Source of the DNA: Methanobacteriaceae archaeon
Lineage (GTDB): Archaea > Methanobacteriota > Methanobacteria > Methanobacteriales > Methanobacteriaceae
Reading direction: 5' to 3'
Assembly (NCBI GenBank): GCA_030016715.1
Contig: JASEJD010000006.1
Span: forward strand, 1 to 64,000
DNA: 64,000 nt
Below, piece by piece: positions 51,796 to 60,450 of this stretch. The notes under the pieces were generated by a model that saw only the letters and a program-made list of their open reading frames with translations, made no database searches and was not told the DNA's origin. How positions within the stretch are numbered: the stretch's first letter is position 1; every line of letters begins with the position of its first letter. The position numbers and the translations under genes are program-made.

Positions 51796-52344
51796 ATGAA
51801 AACTTTGATTACAAATTTAAAAGGCAAATGTTTATTGGAAGTTTCCATGAAGATACAGGTTGATGGATTAATAAGTATCCATGAAAAAGAAGGTGGAGAT
51901 AGTGGTTTAGACAAGTATTTTAAAGGTGGAGAAATTTTAATAGATAGTAATGATCCATTAGATGCTTGTAAAAAAATATCTAAAATAATCCAAGGGGCAA
52001 AAACCCATGGTGAAGTTTATGTGGGGTTTAATGGAGATAGTTTAGGTCCTCTATTAAATTTTATGGCCAATAAAGAAGAGGTTGATGGAATTTTTATCTG
52101 TTATAACGAAGAAGCTCTCCGCCTTCCCAATTTAAGACTAGAATTATCAAAAACCAAGATTAAAATTCTGGAAATATTGAATGTAGAAAATTTAACTGCA
52201 ATATCCATTGGAAAAAAGGTTGGAATTTCAAGGGCTATGGTTTATAAACATTTAGCAGACTTAATTGAGAAGGGACTGGTAGAGCAGTCACAATTATTTG
52301 AAAAATATAATATAACAACCACAGGACAGCTAGTAATAATTTGA
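51796..52344 (+). CDS. transcriptional regulator with CARF-like N-domain and winged HTH
   Basis: A 182-residue protein. The C-terminal ~65 residues are a winged helix: TKIKILEILNVENLTAISIG, then KKVGISRAMVYKHLADLIEK. The N-terminal ~115 residues look like a Rossmann-type sensor (GGEILIDSNDPLDACKKISK, EVYVGFNGDSLGPLLN, VDGIFICYNEEALRLP), similar in plan to the CARF domain of Csa3. ATG 51796 follows GGTGG; the ATG at 51781 precedes it. Divergent placement from the glutamate synthase genes suggests that it controls them. No CRISPR is nearby. Confidence 0.7.
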   Translation: MKTLITNLKGKCLLEVSMKIQVDGLISIHEKEGGDSGLDKYFKGGEILIDSNDPLDACKKISKIIQGAKTHGEVYVGFNGDSLGPLLNFMANKEEVDGIFICYNEEALRLPNLRLELSKTKIKILEILNVENLTAISIGKKVGISRAMVYKHLADLIEKGLVEQSQLFEKYNITTTGQLVII

Positions 52345-52469
52345 CTCATATAAACCTTAAATTAGAGGATCTATTTGAAAATTAGCGCTTAAAAATTTTA
52401 AAAAGAAATTAAATTTATTTAATTATTAATTAAGGGATAATAAACAATTTATTATAAAGATTAGATTAA

Positions 52470-52691
52470 TTATTCAACTGGATATTCAATTCGCAATTTG
52501 TAACTTGCTCTTTCACTAATTAGAACTGTGCCAGGTATGAAATATTCATCAAATTTCTTCACCTTTTTCAACATGCACGGATCAATATCTACTTTTTGAG
52601 TGTATGATGAACATTCTTCATCCTTTATTAAGCCTTTTTTTACCAAAGCAATATATCTCATTTTTACAGTTTCATCGTTTAACACTTTCAT
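52470..52691 (-). CDS. small uncharacterised protein
   Basis: A 73-residue protein (KVLNDETVKMRYIALVKKGL at the start, LISERASYKLRIEYPVE at the end) with two cysteines and no membrane segment. A good AAGGTGGT site sits before the ATG, so I take it as a real gene. I do not recognise the family. It is alone on its strand, in a 120-base gap region with the divergent Lrp-type gene. Confidence 0.6.
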   Translation of the reverse strand: MKVLNDETVKMRYIALVKKGLIKDEECSSYTQKVDIDPCMLKKVKKFDEYFIPGTVLISERASYKLRIEYPVE

Positions 52692-52820
52692 AATACCACC
52701 TTACTAATAGCTAGTACAAACTTATATTTAAACTATTTCCATGTCTCCATGAAAAATGTATAAGTATTTATATTATTATGAGTAATAGTATAAACAATGT
52801 TCAGTCTTTAGGTGATTTTG

Positions 52821-53303
52821 ATGAAAGAAAAAAGAAAAGCAGATGGGATCATTGAACTTGATGATGTGGATAAAGAAATTCTTAATTTACTAAATCAAGA
52901 CGGAAGAATGTCCTATAGAAAAATTTCACGTAAATTAGATGTTTCAATAGGAACTGTTCATAATAGAATCGAAAAATTGATGAAAACAGGTGTGATAAAA
53001 AAATTTGTCCCAGTTATTGATCATGATAAGTTAGGATATAAATTAACAACAGTTATTGGTGTAAGAGTTAAAGGTGGTGTTTTAATGAACTGGGAAGATA
53101 AAACAGCTTACCATAAAAATGTTTTATGTCTCTATGATGTTACTGGTGAATACGATGCAATAATGATCACGAAATTTAAAGACACCAATGATTTAGATGA
53201 ATTTATTAAAAATATGTTAAAGGAAAAAGACACACAAAGAACCAACACACAAACTGTACTAAATATAGTAAAAGAAGACTTTAATTCTGTTAAAATGTTA
53301 TAA
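52821..53303 (+). CDS. Lrp/AsnC-family transcriptional regulator
   Basis: A 160-residue regulator. The N-terminal HTH is LDDVDKEILNLLNQDGRMSY followed by RKISRKLDVSIGTVHNRIEK. The C-terminal part has the RAM ligand-sensing domain (VIGVRVKGG, VLCLYDVTGEYDAIMITKF). The ATG at 52821 follows GGTGAT by four bases. The next gene starts after nine bases and is probably in the same transcript. Ligand and targets are unknown. Confidence 0.9.
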   Translation: MKEKRKADGIIELDDVDKEILNLLNQDGRMSYRKISRKLDVSIGTVHNRIEKLMKTGVIKKFVPVIDHDKLGYKLTTVIGVRVKGGVLMNWEDKTAYHKNVLCLYDVTGEYDAIMITKFKDTNDLDEFIKNMLKEKDTQRTNTQTVLNIVKEDFNSVKML

Positions 53304-53312
53304 GGGGATTAT

Positions 53313-53702
53313 ATGAATAGAACAAAATTTATGGCAGAAGTTCATGACAAACTAATACGTTCAGTTGTTACTAAACTAGAAAGAGAAGGTTACAGTGTAC
53401 AAGCAGATCATATTAAACATCCTAACGGCAGGCCAAGAGAATGCATGGGCCATTCACCAGATGTTCGTGCCATTAAAGGTTTAAAAGAAATTTTAGTCGA
53501 AGTTGAAACTTGCGATACTGTTTTATTCAATAATGAACACAAATGGAGAAGATTTAGTTTCAGACCCGACACAAAGTTTTACGTGATCGTACCTTGTAAT
53601 TGCAGAGAGAAGGCTGAAATAAAGAGAAAAATAATGAATCTTCCAGTTGAAATACGCTGCGGAGACATTCAATGGGGTAAGCTGGAAGATTTTGAATTTT
53701 GA
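53313..53702 (+). CDS. uncharacterised protein with restriction-endonuclease-like motif
   Basis: A 129-residue protein. GHSPDVRAIKGLKEILVEVE puts an Asp before an ExE-like pair on a predicted strand (SPDVRA..ILVEVET), as in the PD-(D/E)xK nuclease core, preceded by a helix (HDKLIRSVVTKLEREGYSV). The expected Lys is not obvious, so the motif may be degenerate. GGGGATT precedes the ATG. It follows the Lrp-type gene by nine bases. Confidence 0.55.
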   Translation: MNRTKFMAEVHDKLIRSVVTKLEREGYSVQADHIKHPNGRPRECMGHSPDVRAIKGLKEILVEVETCDTVLFNNEHKWRRFSFRPDTKFYVIVPCNCREKAEIKRKIMNLPVEIRCGDIQWGKLEDFEF

Positions 53703-53787
53703 TATCAATTATCATATTTAACAGGTATTATTTATTATTTTATTAAAACCTCGCTACATCTAATCTGCAAAATCCTTATTGATTTTT

Positions 53788-54141
53788 TCATTTTTTTCCA
53801 TCAATAAAAGGGTAGATAATATTCAGTTTCTTTATATTAAGATCAACACCCCAATCCCTAAAAATAGTGGTTTTTTCAGATTCAATGAACTCTATTAGTT
53901 CTGATTCATTTGCAGATCCTTTCTGAGATAATATAAATAAATAATTTTCATGTTCAGTGGATTTTTTTTGTTCAGATAAAAAAATAGCCAAGGGATTTAT
54001 AGAACTAATTAATGATTCTTCGTTATCAAGGCGCCAAATATGGATAAAAGGAATTATAAGCCTTTCACCGATTTTAATCGGTTTTCCCAAGATCATATCA
54101 TTCTGTGCGTCGTTTAGAAAATTTAAATTAGACATATCCAT
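53788..54141 (-). CDS. small protein, weak GerW(YtfJ)-like similarity
   Basis: A 117-residue protein. ILGKPIKIGERLIIPFIHIW resembles, by eye, the first strand of YtfJ/GerW proteins (a GEPI-x-VGETTxIP pattern), but the Gly/Ala-rich middle is missing. The start at 54141 is chosen because GGGAG lies eight bases upstream; an ATG at 54156 is also open. It is the third gene after the GerW-like and DUF2953 genes on the same strand, so probably one operon. Confidence 0.5.
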   Translation of the reverse strand: MDMSNLNFLNDAQNDMILGKPIKIGERLIIPFIHIWRLDNEESLISSINPLAIFLSEQKKSTEHENYLFILSQKGSANESELIEFIESEKTTIFRDWGVDLNIKKLNIIYPFIDGKK

Positions 54142-54167
54142 TAGGATAACTCCCATGTTCCAAATTT

Positions 54168-54782
54168 CTAATTATTTAAACTTCTTAAATCTTTTATTAA
54201 AATTCTAACTGGTTTTTTCATGAAAACTCTTATTAATTCTATTACAATCCATAATAGCTTTATTTTGATTTTTAATTTTAGTGAAATGTCCAAATGTTCT
54301 TTTCGAAAATCTGGTTCAACATTAAAACAAGTATTAGGAAAAATTTTCAAAATAGCTATTAAAGACCACAAATATCCACAAATTAAAGCTGTATCAGTAT
54401 AACTTGAAAATCCTATAATTATATTAGCTTTTAAATATTCTATATTTGTAGAAGTGCAAAATTGTCTAATTAATCGACTTAAATAGGGTAAGGAGTCTAT
54501 AAAATTTTGTATTATTTTTAAAATTTTTTTAAGATCTGTTTTTTCTTTCTCTTCCACTTTTTTCTTCTTTTTTTTCTTAGATGGTTTCGAAGGAATGGTT
54601 CTTTGCAGTAATTTGATTCGCATCCAATTTACCACAAATAATCCTTCAATATTTGAATCACTTTTAAAGATTTCAAATGTAATATGAAGAGGGATTACCA
54701 GAAAACTAACTATAAAAAATAATATAATTAGCAATATGGCAATTACCACAATATAGATCACTTGGATCCACTCGAATTCCAA
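54168..54782 (-). CDS. DUF2953 (YtfI-like) membrane protein
   Basis: A 204-residue protein with one N-terminal membrane helix (VIYIVVIAILLIILFFIVSF), a Lys-rich stretch (PSKPSKKKKKKKVEEKEK) and a C-terminal portion like DUF2953 (IIIGFSSYTDTALICGYLWS). The start is TTG 54782 without a clear SD; GTG 54761 with GGAT upstream is possible. DUF2953 is encoded next to YtfJ in Bacillus, and here it directly follows a GerW/YtfJ-like gene. Function unknown. Confidence 0.7.
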   Translation of the reverse strand: MEFEWIQVIYIVVIAILLIILFFIVSFLVIPLHITFEIFKSDSNIEGLFVVNWMRIKLLQRTIPSKPSKKKKKKKVEEKEKTDLKKILKIIQNFIDSLPYLSRLIRQFCTSTNIEYLKANIIIGFSSYTDTALICGYLWSLIAILKIFPNTCFNVEPDFRKEHLDISLKLKIKIKLLWIVIELIRVFMKKPVRILIKDLRSLNN

Positions 54783-54791
54783 AAATTAATT

Positions 54792-55226
54792 CTATTCTTC
54801 CTCTTCTTTTGATTCTTCCTCTTCTTTTGATTCTTCCTCTTCTTTTTTACCGGTTTTCATAGATTCACGCTGTTCTTTTACTACATCCAGCACAACAGAA
54901 CCAATTTCACCAATAACTCTGGCTATAGGTCCCGGTGAAGTCAAAGGAAGTACTTTCACGCCGCTAGGCCCGCTTAATCCTTTAAACACTACAACAATTG
55001 CTATGGGTTCTATTGCAGCTGCTCCTCCAGCTCCAGATCCTTTTCCACCAGATTCAGCTGAAGGTCCAGTGCCTTCACCCATACCTGCTCCAAATGCTAA
55101 TCCCATTTTAGTTACAGGGACTAAAACTTTATCATCAGTTTCTATTACTTCCCCTATAACGTTTTCAGTGGCTAAAACCTTTAAAAGTTCTTCAACAGTT
55201 GTTTTTATTGGATCTTCTATTTCCAT
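54792..55226 (-). CDS. GerW/YtfJ-family protein
   Basis: A 144-residue protein: DPIKTTVEELLKVLATENVI, then DKVLVPVTKMGLAFGAGMGEG, a Gly/Ala-rich loop (GGKGSGAGGAAA), IEPIAIVVVFKGLSG and LVDVVKEQ-like helix. This matches the sporulation protein YtfJ/GerW of Bacillus. The tail is an acidic repeat (SKEEEE three times) from an 18-bp DNA repeat at about 54793-54845. ATG 55226 follows GGAGGGGTGAT. Archaea do not sporulate, so the role is another one, perhaps envelope-linked. Confidence 0.8.
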   Translation of the reverse strand: MEIEDPIKTTVEELLKVLATENVIGEVIETDDKVLVPVTKMGLAFGAGMGEGTGPSAESGGKGSGAGGAAAIEPIAIVVVFKGLSGPSGVKVLPLTSPGPIARVIGEIGSVVLDVVKEQRESMKTGKKEEEESKEEEESKEEEE

Positions 55227-55378
55227 ATCACCCCTCCACATAATAGATTACAATTGATTATTATGATTTTTTAGAACTATATATCTATTTATAAAATTTA
55301 ATTTGGTTAATTATCACTCAGAATTATCAAATTATATAACAGTGAAAAATATAGATATTAAATGAGGGAGATTTTAAA

Positions 55379-56401
55379 TTGACAGTTCTAGTCTATTCAG
55401 AAGAATATAAAAAACATGATGAAATATCTCATCCTGAAAATCAAAGTCGTTTAAATGCTATGCTAAAATATATTGATAAAGAAGATTCTTTAAGAGATTT
55501 AGATATAGTATCTCCTCCCGCTGCCTCTAAAAATCATATTTTAAAGGTTCATTCAAAATCACATGTTAATTTTATAAAAGATTTATGCATAAGAGGGGGA
55601 GGAAATATTGATTTTGATACATACACAACTCCAGATACTTATCATGTTGCTAAAATTTCCGCAGGAGGAGCTATAACAGCATCCAAGATAGTTTTAGAAA
55701 GTGATCAGAGTGCATATTCCATTGGAAGACCTCCAGGTCACCATTCAAATTCTGAAAGATCAATGGGTTTCTGTATCTTCAACAATATTGCCATAGCCAT
55801 TGAATATTTAAGAGAAGTTTATAAAATCAAAAAATTTCTGGTTTTAGACTGTGACGTTCATTATGGAAATGGAACTGCAGATATATTTTACCATGACCCC
55901 TCTGTTTTATATATCTCTATTCATCAAGATCCACGAACTATATTTCCCGGCCAAGGATTTGTAGAAGAAATGGGTGAAGGGGCTGGTGAAGGATTTAATT
56001 TATGCTTGCCAATGCCGGCCTATTCCAACACCAATGATTACATATATATTCTAGAAAAAATTTTAAAGCCAGTAGCTAGTCAATTTAAGGCAGATTTCCA
56101 TTTTCTTGATATTGGATTTGACGGACATTCTAATGATCCTCTTTCCAATACCAATCTAGATGATGATTTTTATCCATGGATAACTACCCAAATGAAAGAA
56201 ATTGCCCATAAAATTGCTCTTATTCTAGAAGGTGGTTATGATCATGAAACTTTGGGAAGGTGTAATGTGAAGGTTTTAAATGCACTTAATAATCATAATG
56301 AAAACAATGATTATGATGTTGACCTTTCACATGTTTCAGAGGAAACAAAAAGTTTATTTAAAACAATAGAAGATAATTTTTCACCTTTTTTTGAATTTTG
56401 A
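55379..56401 (+). CDS. histone-deacetylase-family hydrolase
   Basis: A 340-residue member of the HDAC/AcuC/polyamine deacetylase fold. RPPGHHS carries the catalytic His pair, DCDVHYGNGT has the zinc-binding Asp and His, and DIGFDGHSNDP the other zinc Asp. The catalytic tunnel residues are thus complete. The start is TTG 55379 with GGGAG upstream. The substrate may be an acetylated protein or polyamine, and cannot be told here. It is nine bases before the next gene. Confidence 0.88.
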   Translation: MTVLVYSEEYKKHDEISHPENQSRLNAMLKYIDKEDSLRDLDIVSPPAASKNHILKVHSKSHVNFIKDLCIRGGGNIDFDTYTTPDTYHVAKISAGGAITASKIVLESDQSAYSIGRPPGHHSNSERSMGFCIFNNIAIAIEYLREVYKIKKFLVLDCDVHYGNGTADIFYHDPSVLYISIHQDPRTIFPGQGFVEEMGEGAGEGFNLCLPMPAYSNTNDYIYILEKILKPVASQFKADFHFLDIGFDGHSNDPLSNTNLDDDFYPWITTQMKEIAHKIALILEGGYDHETLGRCNVKVLNALNNHNENNDYDVDLSHVSEETKSLFKTIEDNFSPFFEF

Positions 56402-56410
56402 GGAGATAAT

Positions 56411-57097
56411 ATGGATAAATTACGAATAAAGCAGGCACAAGATTTAATAAAATTTGCTGGAAATCAGAAAGATGATCAAGAAGATTTTAAGCCTGCTAAA
56501 AATGGTAAAATTAATTTGAATACTTTTGAAGATATTTTATTTGAATTGATTGATATGGAAGACTATATATACTCCACTAGACCTTCCCATGAAATGGATA
56601 AAGAGCAAGCTAATGAATTCTGCAATAAAATGATCAAAATTAGAGATAATATTGATTTAATACTATCTGATTTTGGAGTTATTCAACAAAAGAATGTTGA
56701 AGACGAAATTAAAGCTTTATCAGAGAGATTTATTTTTCTAACTACAAAAAATGATTTTAAAAAGATTTTTACAACCTTTGGAGTAGATGTACAGCGTATT
56801 ATAGTGGCTGGAGTACCTTTGGATGTGGAGGATATGAAAATACTTAATCCTAAAATTCCTGAAACTGCCATGAAACCAATAGAAAAAAAGATAAAAAAAG
56901 TGAAAAGGGATATAAATAGAAAAATGGACCAATTTAGTCCAGAGAATTTGTTGATTATCTCTGAATCAGATAAAGCAGGTGAGGTTCTTGGAAATAGGGG
57001 AAAAAATATTTACCATGCCGAAGTATGTCTAATTGATAATTTAAAGGATATAAAACCTGTTGAATTTAAAGATCTTTTAAATAAATTAAGCAATTAA
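56411..57097 (+). CDS. conserved methanogen protein of unknown function (perhaps DUF2100)
   Basis: A 228-residue, mostly helical and charged protein without membrane segments or cysteine clusters. Recognisable parts are NLNTFEDILFELIDMEDYIY and VDVQRIIVAGVPLDVEDMK, and later LLIISESDKAGEVLGNRGKN. I suspect DUF2100 from memory but cannot verify it. GGAG precedes the ATG, and the gene probably shares a transcript with the deacetylase-like gene. Confidence 0.6.
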   Translation: MDKLRIKQAQDLIKFAGNQKDDQEDFKPAKNGKINLNTFEDILFELIDMEDYIYSTRPSHEMDKEQANEFCNKMIKIRDNIDLILSDFGVIQQKNVEDEIKALSERFIFLTTKNDFKKIFTTFGVDVQRIIVAGVPLDVEDMKILNPKIPETAMKPIEKKIKKVKRDINRKMDQFSPENLLIISESDKAGEVLGNRGKNIYHAEVCLIDNLKDIKPVEFKDLLNKLSN

Positions 57098-57336
57098 TTT
57101 AACTTATTCTAATTAAAATTAAATTTTTCCAAAAATTTTTTTGTAAATTATGATTAAGTCTCCCAAAAAATAATCGAAAAGAATATAGTAACTTATAGTT
57201 CAAACTAAAATTAATTTATTAAAATAAAGTAATTTTAGTATAGTATTAATGATGATGATCTAAGTTTTCTTAATAATTATGAGAATCATTAGTGTACTAA
57301 ACTAGTATGTAAATCATTACCAACGGGGTGAAACAT

Positions 57337-58296
57337 TTGAGTTTAGTTTGTTACCCAGATACACAGGATAATTTACCTAAAATACCTGTTCATCTTACTA
57401 GAGTTGGAGTAGCTGGGGTTAAAAAACTTTTAAAAATTGAAAGAGAAAATAAAAGACCAATAATATTATTACCAACTTTTGATGCGTTTGTTGATCTTCC
57501 CAGTACTCAAAGAGGTATTCACATGTCGAGAAATCCTGAAGCAATTAGTGATGTTCTCGAGGAAGCTGTGACAAGTACTACTGTAGAAATTGAATCACTT
57601 TGTGCCGAAATTGTGAATTGTCTATTAAAAAAGCACAAATATGCTAAAAGAGCAGAAGTTAGTATGCAGAGCGATTTTATGTTTATGAAAAAATCTCCAG
57701 TAACCCAGATCAGTACTCAAGAGATGACTAAAATCATGGCTGATGCTATCGGTTACCGTGATGGAGACGAAGTTATAATAAGAAAGATGATAGGGGCGGA
57801 AGTTATAGGTATGACTGTTTGTCCTTGTGCCCAAGAATCTGTTAAAGAAAGTTCTAAACAAAAATTATTGGAATTTTTGGATGAAGAAACTGCAGCAAAG
57901 GTTTTGGATACTGTTTCTTTTGCTTCACATAATCAAAGAGGAAGAGGGATGATTATGATGGAAGTACCACAACATCAAAGCATTCGTGGAGAAGATCTTA
58001 TTAAAATTATTGAAGATTCCATGAGCTCATCAGTTTGTGAATTATTGAAAAGATCCGATGAGAATGCGATTGTTATGCAAGCCCATAAAAATCCCATGTT
58101 TGTTGAAGATTGTGTCAGAAATATGGTTCACAAAATTATTAAGAATTATTCCCATCTTCCTGACGATACCATGATCACAGTCAGACAAGTTAATGAAGAA
58201 AGTATTCACCGTCATAATGCTTTTGCTGAAAAAGTTGCCACTCTTGGTGAATTGAAATACGAGATCGAAGGAATGGAAACCAGTAATCAAAATTAA
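57337..58296 (+). CDS. mptA: GTP cyclohydrolase MptA (type IV)
   Basis: A 319-residue Fe(II)-dependent enzyme that opens GTP to 7,8-dihydroneopterin 2',3'-cyclic phosphate, the first step of methanopterin synthesis. Blocks are VHLTRVGVAGVKKLL, FDAFVDLPSTQRGIHMSR and MTVCPCAQE; the last is also known from the related FolE2 group. TTG 57337 is preceded by GGGGTG at six bases; the GTG at 57328 overlaps that site. The region 57098-57336 upstream is AT-rich with no gene. Confidence 0.93.
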   Translation: MSLVCYPDTQDNLPKIPVHLTRVGVAGVKKLLKIERENKRPIILLPTFDAFVDLPSTQRGIHMSRNPEAISDVLEEAVTSTTVEIESLCAEIVNCLLKKHKYAKRAEVSMQSDFMFMKKSPVTQISTQEMTKIMADAIGYRDGDEVIIRKMIGAEVIGMTVCPCAQESVKESSKQKLLEFLDEETAAKVLDTVSFASHNQRGRGMIMMEVPQHQSIRGEDLIKIIEDSMSSSVCELLKRSDENAIVMQAHKNPMFVEDCVRNMVHKIIKNYSHLPDDTMITVRQVNEESIHRHNAFAEKVATLGELKYEIEGMETSNQN

Positions 58297-58341
58297 TAAT
58301 TTGATAATCAATTAAATTTTCTTTATTAAGGAGGAATACCA

Positions 58342-58779
58342 TTGAAGATTTTACACCGAGTAGCAAGTGCAATTATGAGTGATCTTGAAGCTTTTGAAGG
58401 ATCAAGACCTGCTTTGGATAGTGAAGACATTTTGATTGTGCGGGGAATGTCACGTAAAAAAATTGCAGCTTCAGATATGGCTGATGTACTATCAAACCTT
58501 TTAAAAAAGATTGATGCAAAAGAAGTTGATGTCTTTTCAGATGAAGCTACTGATATCATTGGAATTATGGATGAAAAGATTAGGGAAAAAATTGAGATTC
58601 AGGGCGAAACTGATGTTTATGGTATTTATAGGCTTAAAGAATCTCTAGAATCAATGAACTGTGATGTTGAATATTCCTTGGGTATTATGAAGAATGTGGG
58701 GATATTTATAGTAATGTGGGCGGATAAAAGTGGTATTGGTCCTCGTTTTGTTGAAATAGTAGTTGTAAGTGTTGAATAA
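58342..58779 (+). CDS. conserved methanogen protein of unknown function (perhaps DUF2120)
   Basis: A 145-residue protein: KILHRVASAIMSDLEAFEGS, DILIVRGMSRKKIAASDMAD and VGIFIVMWADKSGIGPRFVE. There is no metal motif. It begins with TTG 58342, preceded by GGAGG at seven bases. It lies between mptA and cofG, two coenzyme synthesis genes, with short gaps, so a link to pterin or F420 metabolism is plausible but not shown. The DUF number is from memory only. Confidence 0.65.
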   Translation: MKILHRVASAIMSDLEAFEGSRPALDSEDILIVRGMSRKKIAASDMADVLSNLLKKIDAKEVDVFSDEATDIIGIMDEKIREKIEIQGETDVYGIYRLKESLESMNCDVEYSLGIMKNVGIFIVMWADKSGIGPRFVEIVVVSVE

Positions 58780-58790
58780 TAGGAGATAGA

Positions 58791-59882
58791 ATGCCCAGTT
58801 TTTCTAAAAATGAAATAGTTTCCCTTTTAAATTTAAAAAGTCAGAGTATTTTATCATTAATGTCTATTGCTAATTCCAAAAGATTTAATAATGTAATAAC
58901 TTATTCTAAAAATGTTTTCCTGCCTTTGACTCATATTTGTAGGAATGAGTGTGGTTATTGTACCTTCCGAAAGGAAGCAGATAATTCTGACTCAAAATTT
59001 TTAATGTTTCCATCAGAAGTTTTATCAATTCTAAAAAAAGCCAGTGCCTATGAATGTAAAGAGGCTCTTTTTACCTTTGGTGAGCGTCCAGAAGAAAATG
59101 AAAAATTAAAAAGCCTGCTTGATAAACTTGGATACGACAATATGGTGGAATATTTATATTTTTTATGTGCTGAAACCTTGAGAAAAACCAATATCCTTCC
59201 TCATAGTAATCCTGGAGTTCTAAAGCGAAAAGAACTCAAAATATTAAAAGAAGTTAATGCTTCCATGGGATTAATGTTAGAAACTACAAGCACCCGTTTA
59301 ATGAATACGATTGCTCATGAAAAGAGCCCTGGAAAAAATCCCTGGCTTAGAATCCAAACTATCGAAAATGCAGGTAAATTAAAAATACCATTTACCACTG
59401 GATTGCTTATAGGTATTGGAGAAACTATAACAGAAAGAGCTGAATCCTTATTGGAACTTAGAAGGTTACAAAACAAATATGGTCATATTCAGGAGATTAT
59501 TATTCAAAACTTCAAACCTAAAATAGGCATACCTATGGAAAACTACCAGGAACCTTCTTTAATAGAAATGGTTAAAATGGTGGCTGTAACTAAACTACTT
59601 TTTCCAGATGTAGGCATTCAAGTCCCTCCCAACTTGAATCGTCATAATGCACAAATATTTTTATTGGCTGGTGCCGATGATTGGGGAGGATTATCACCGC
59701 TAACCAAGGATTATGTAAATCCCGAAGCACCATGGCCAGAAATGAGAGAAATGGAAAATTTAACAAAAGAAACAGGTTTTACGTTAAAAGAGAGGTTACC
59801 TGTATATGAAAAGTTTATTAATCCTGATTTCTTAGATGAACGTATTTTAGATAAAATCCAGGATATAAAAATAGCTCAATAA
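58791..59882 (+). CDS. cofG: 7,8-didemethyl-8-hydroxy-5-deazariboflavin synthase subunit CofG
   Basis: A 363-residue radical SAM enzyme that joins with CofH to make the F0 chromophore of coenzyme F420. The motif C-x3-C-x2-C is in HICRNECGYCTFRK near residue 49. FTFGERPEE and a C-terminal LLAGADDWGGLSPLTKDYV block are typical for CofG. GGAG is before the ATG. cofH is not in the window. Confidence 0.93.
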   Translation: MPSFSKNEIVSLLNLKSQSILSLMSIANSKRFNNVITYSKNVFLPLTHICRNECGYCTFRKEADNSDSKFLMFPSEVLSILKKASAYECKEALFTFGERPEENEKLKSLLDKLGYDNMVEYLYFLCAETLRKTNILPHSNPGVLKRKELKILKEVNASMGLMLETTSTRLMNTIAHEKSPGKNPWLRIQTIENAGKLKIPFTTGLLIGIGETITERAESLLELRRLQNKYGHIQEIIIQNFKPKIGIPMENYQEPSLIEMVKMVAVTKLLFPDVGIQVPPNLNRHNAQIFLLAGADDWGGLSPLTKDYVNPEAPWPEMREMENLTKETGFTLKERLPVYEKFINPDFLDERILDKIQDIKIAQ

Positions 59883-59896
59883 TATAAGTATACTAT

Positions 59897-60418
59897 TTAA
59901 TACTTTTCAATATGTATTACCTCATCGATACTTCTCCTTGTGGGAGGGTAAGGTTTTTCATCAGGATAACCAATAATGATAAGTGCGACTGGTCTTACTG
60001 ATTTAGGGATATTTAATATATCACAAACTGCATCTTCATTAAATGATCCAACCCAACAAGCTCCTAATCCTAAATTATGAGCAGTTAAAAGCATGTTCTG
60101 AGTAGCTGCACTTGCATCTTGAATACAGTAAAGTTCACGACCCCTTTCACCATAAACTTCTGCAGAACGTTCCATATTTGCACATACTACCAGTATGAAT
60201 TGAGATTTGGATATAAAGTCTCTCATGTATGCTGCTTTAGAAATTTTAGATTTATTTTCATTTTCTTGTACTATAATTACGTCCCAACTTTGAATATTTC
60301 CTGCAGAAGGAGCCCATATTCCATTTAGAATAATTTTTTCTATTAAATCCATTTCTACATTTTTATCCTTAAACTTTCTGATACTTCTTCGTGTTTCAAT
60401 TATTTCATTAAATTCCAT
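59897..60418 (-). CDS. nitroreductase-family flavoprotein
   Basis: A 173-residue protein of the nitroreductase fold: ETRRSIRKFKDKNVEM at the N-terminus for FMN binding, NGIWAPSAGNIQSWD, and GLGACWVGSFNEDAVC followed by IIIGYPDEKPYPPTRR. It uses FMN and NAD(P)H or F420 in relatives; its substrate is unknown. A GGGGG run precedes the ATG. Confidence 0.88.
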   Translation of the reverse strand: MEFNEIIETRRSIRKFKDKNVEMDLIEKIILNGIWAPSAGNIQSWDVIIVQENENKSKISKAAYMRDFISKSQFILVVCANMERSAEVYGERGRELYCIQDASAATQNMLLTAHNLGLGACWVGSFNEDAVCDILNIPKSVRPVALIIIGYPDEKPYPPTRRSIDEVIHIEKY

Positions 60419-60450
60419 ATTTTTTCCCCCTATTTGAGATTTAAAAATAA

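Noticed and set aside
51796-52344. A CRISPR-associated Csa3 gene
   Set aside because: No cas gene or repeat array is in the window; the partner genes are for glutamate synthesis. Only the domain similarity is kept as a finding.
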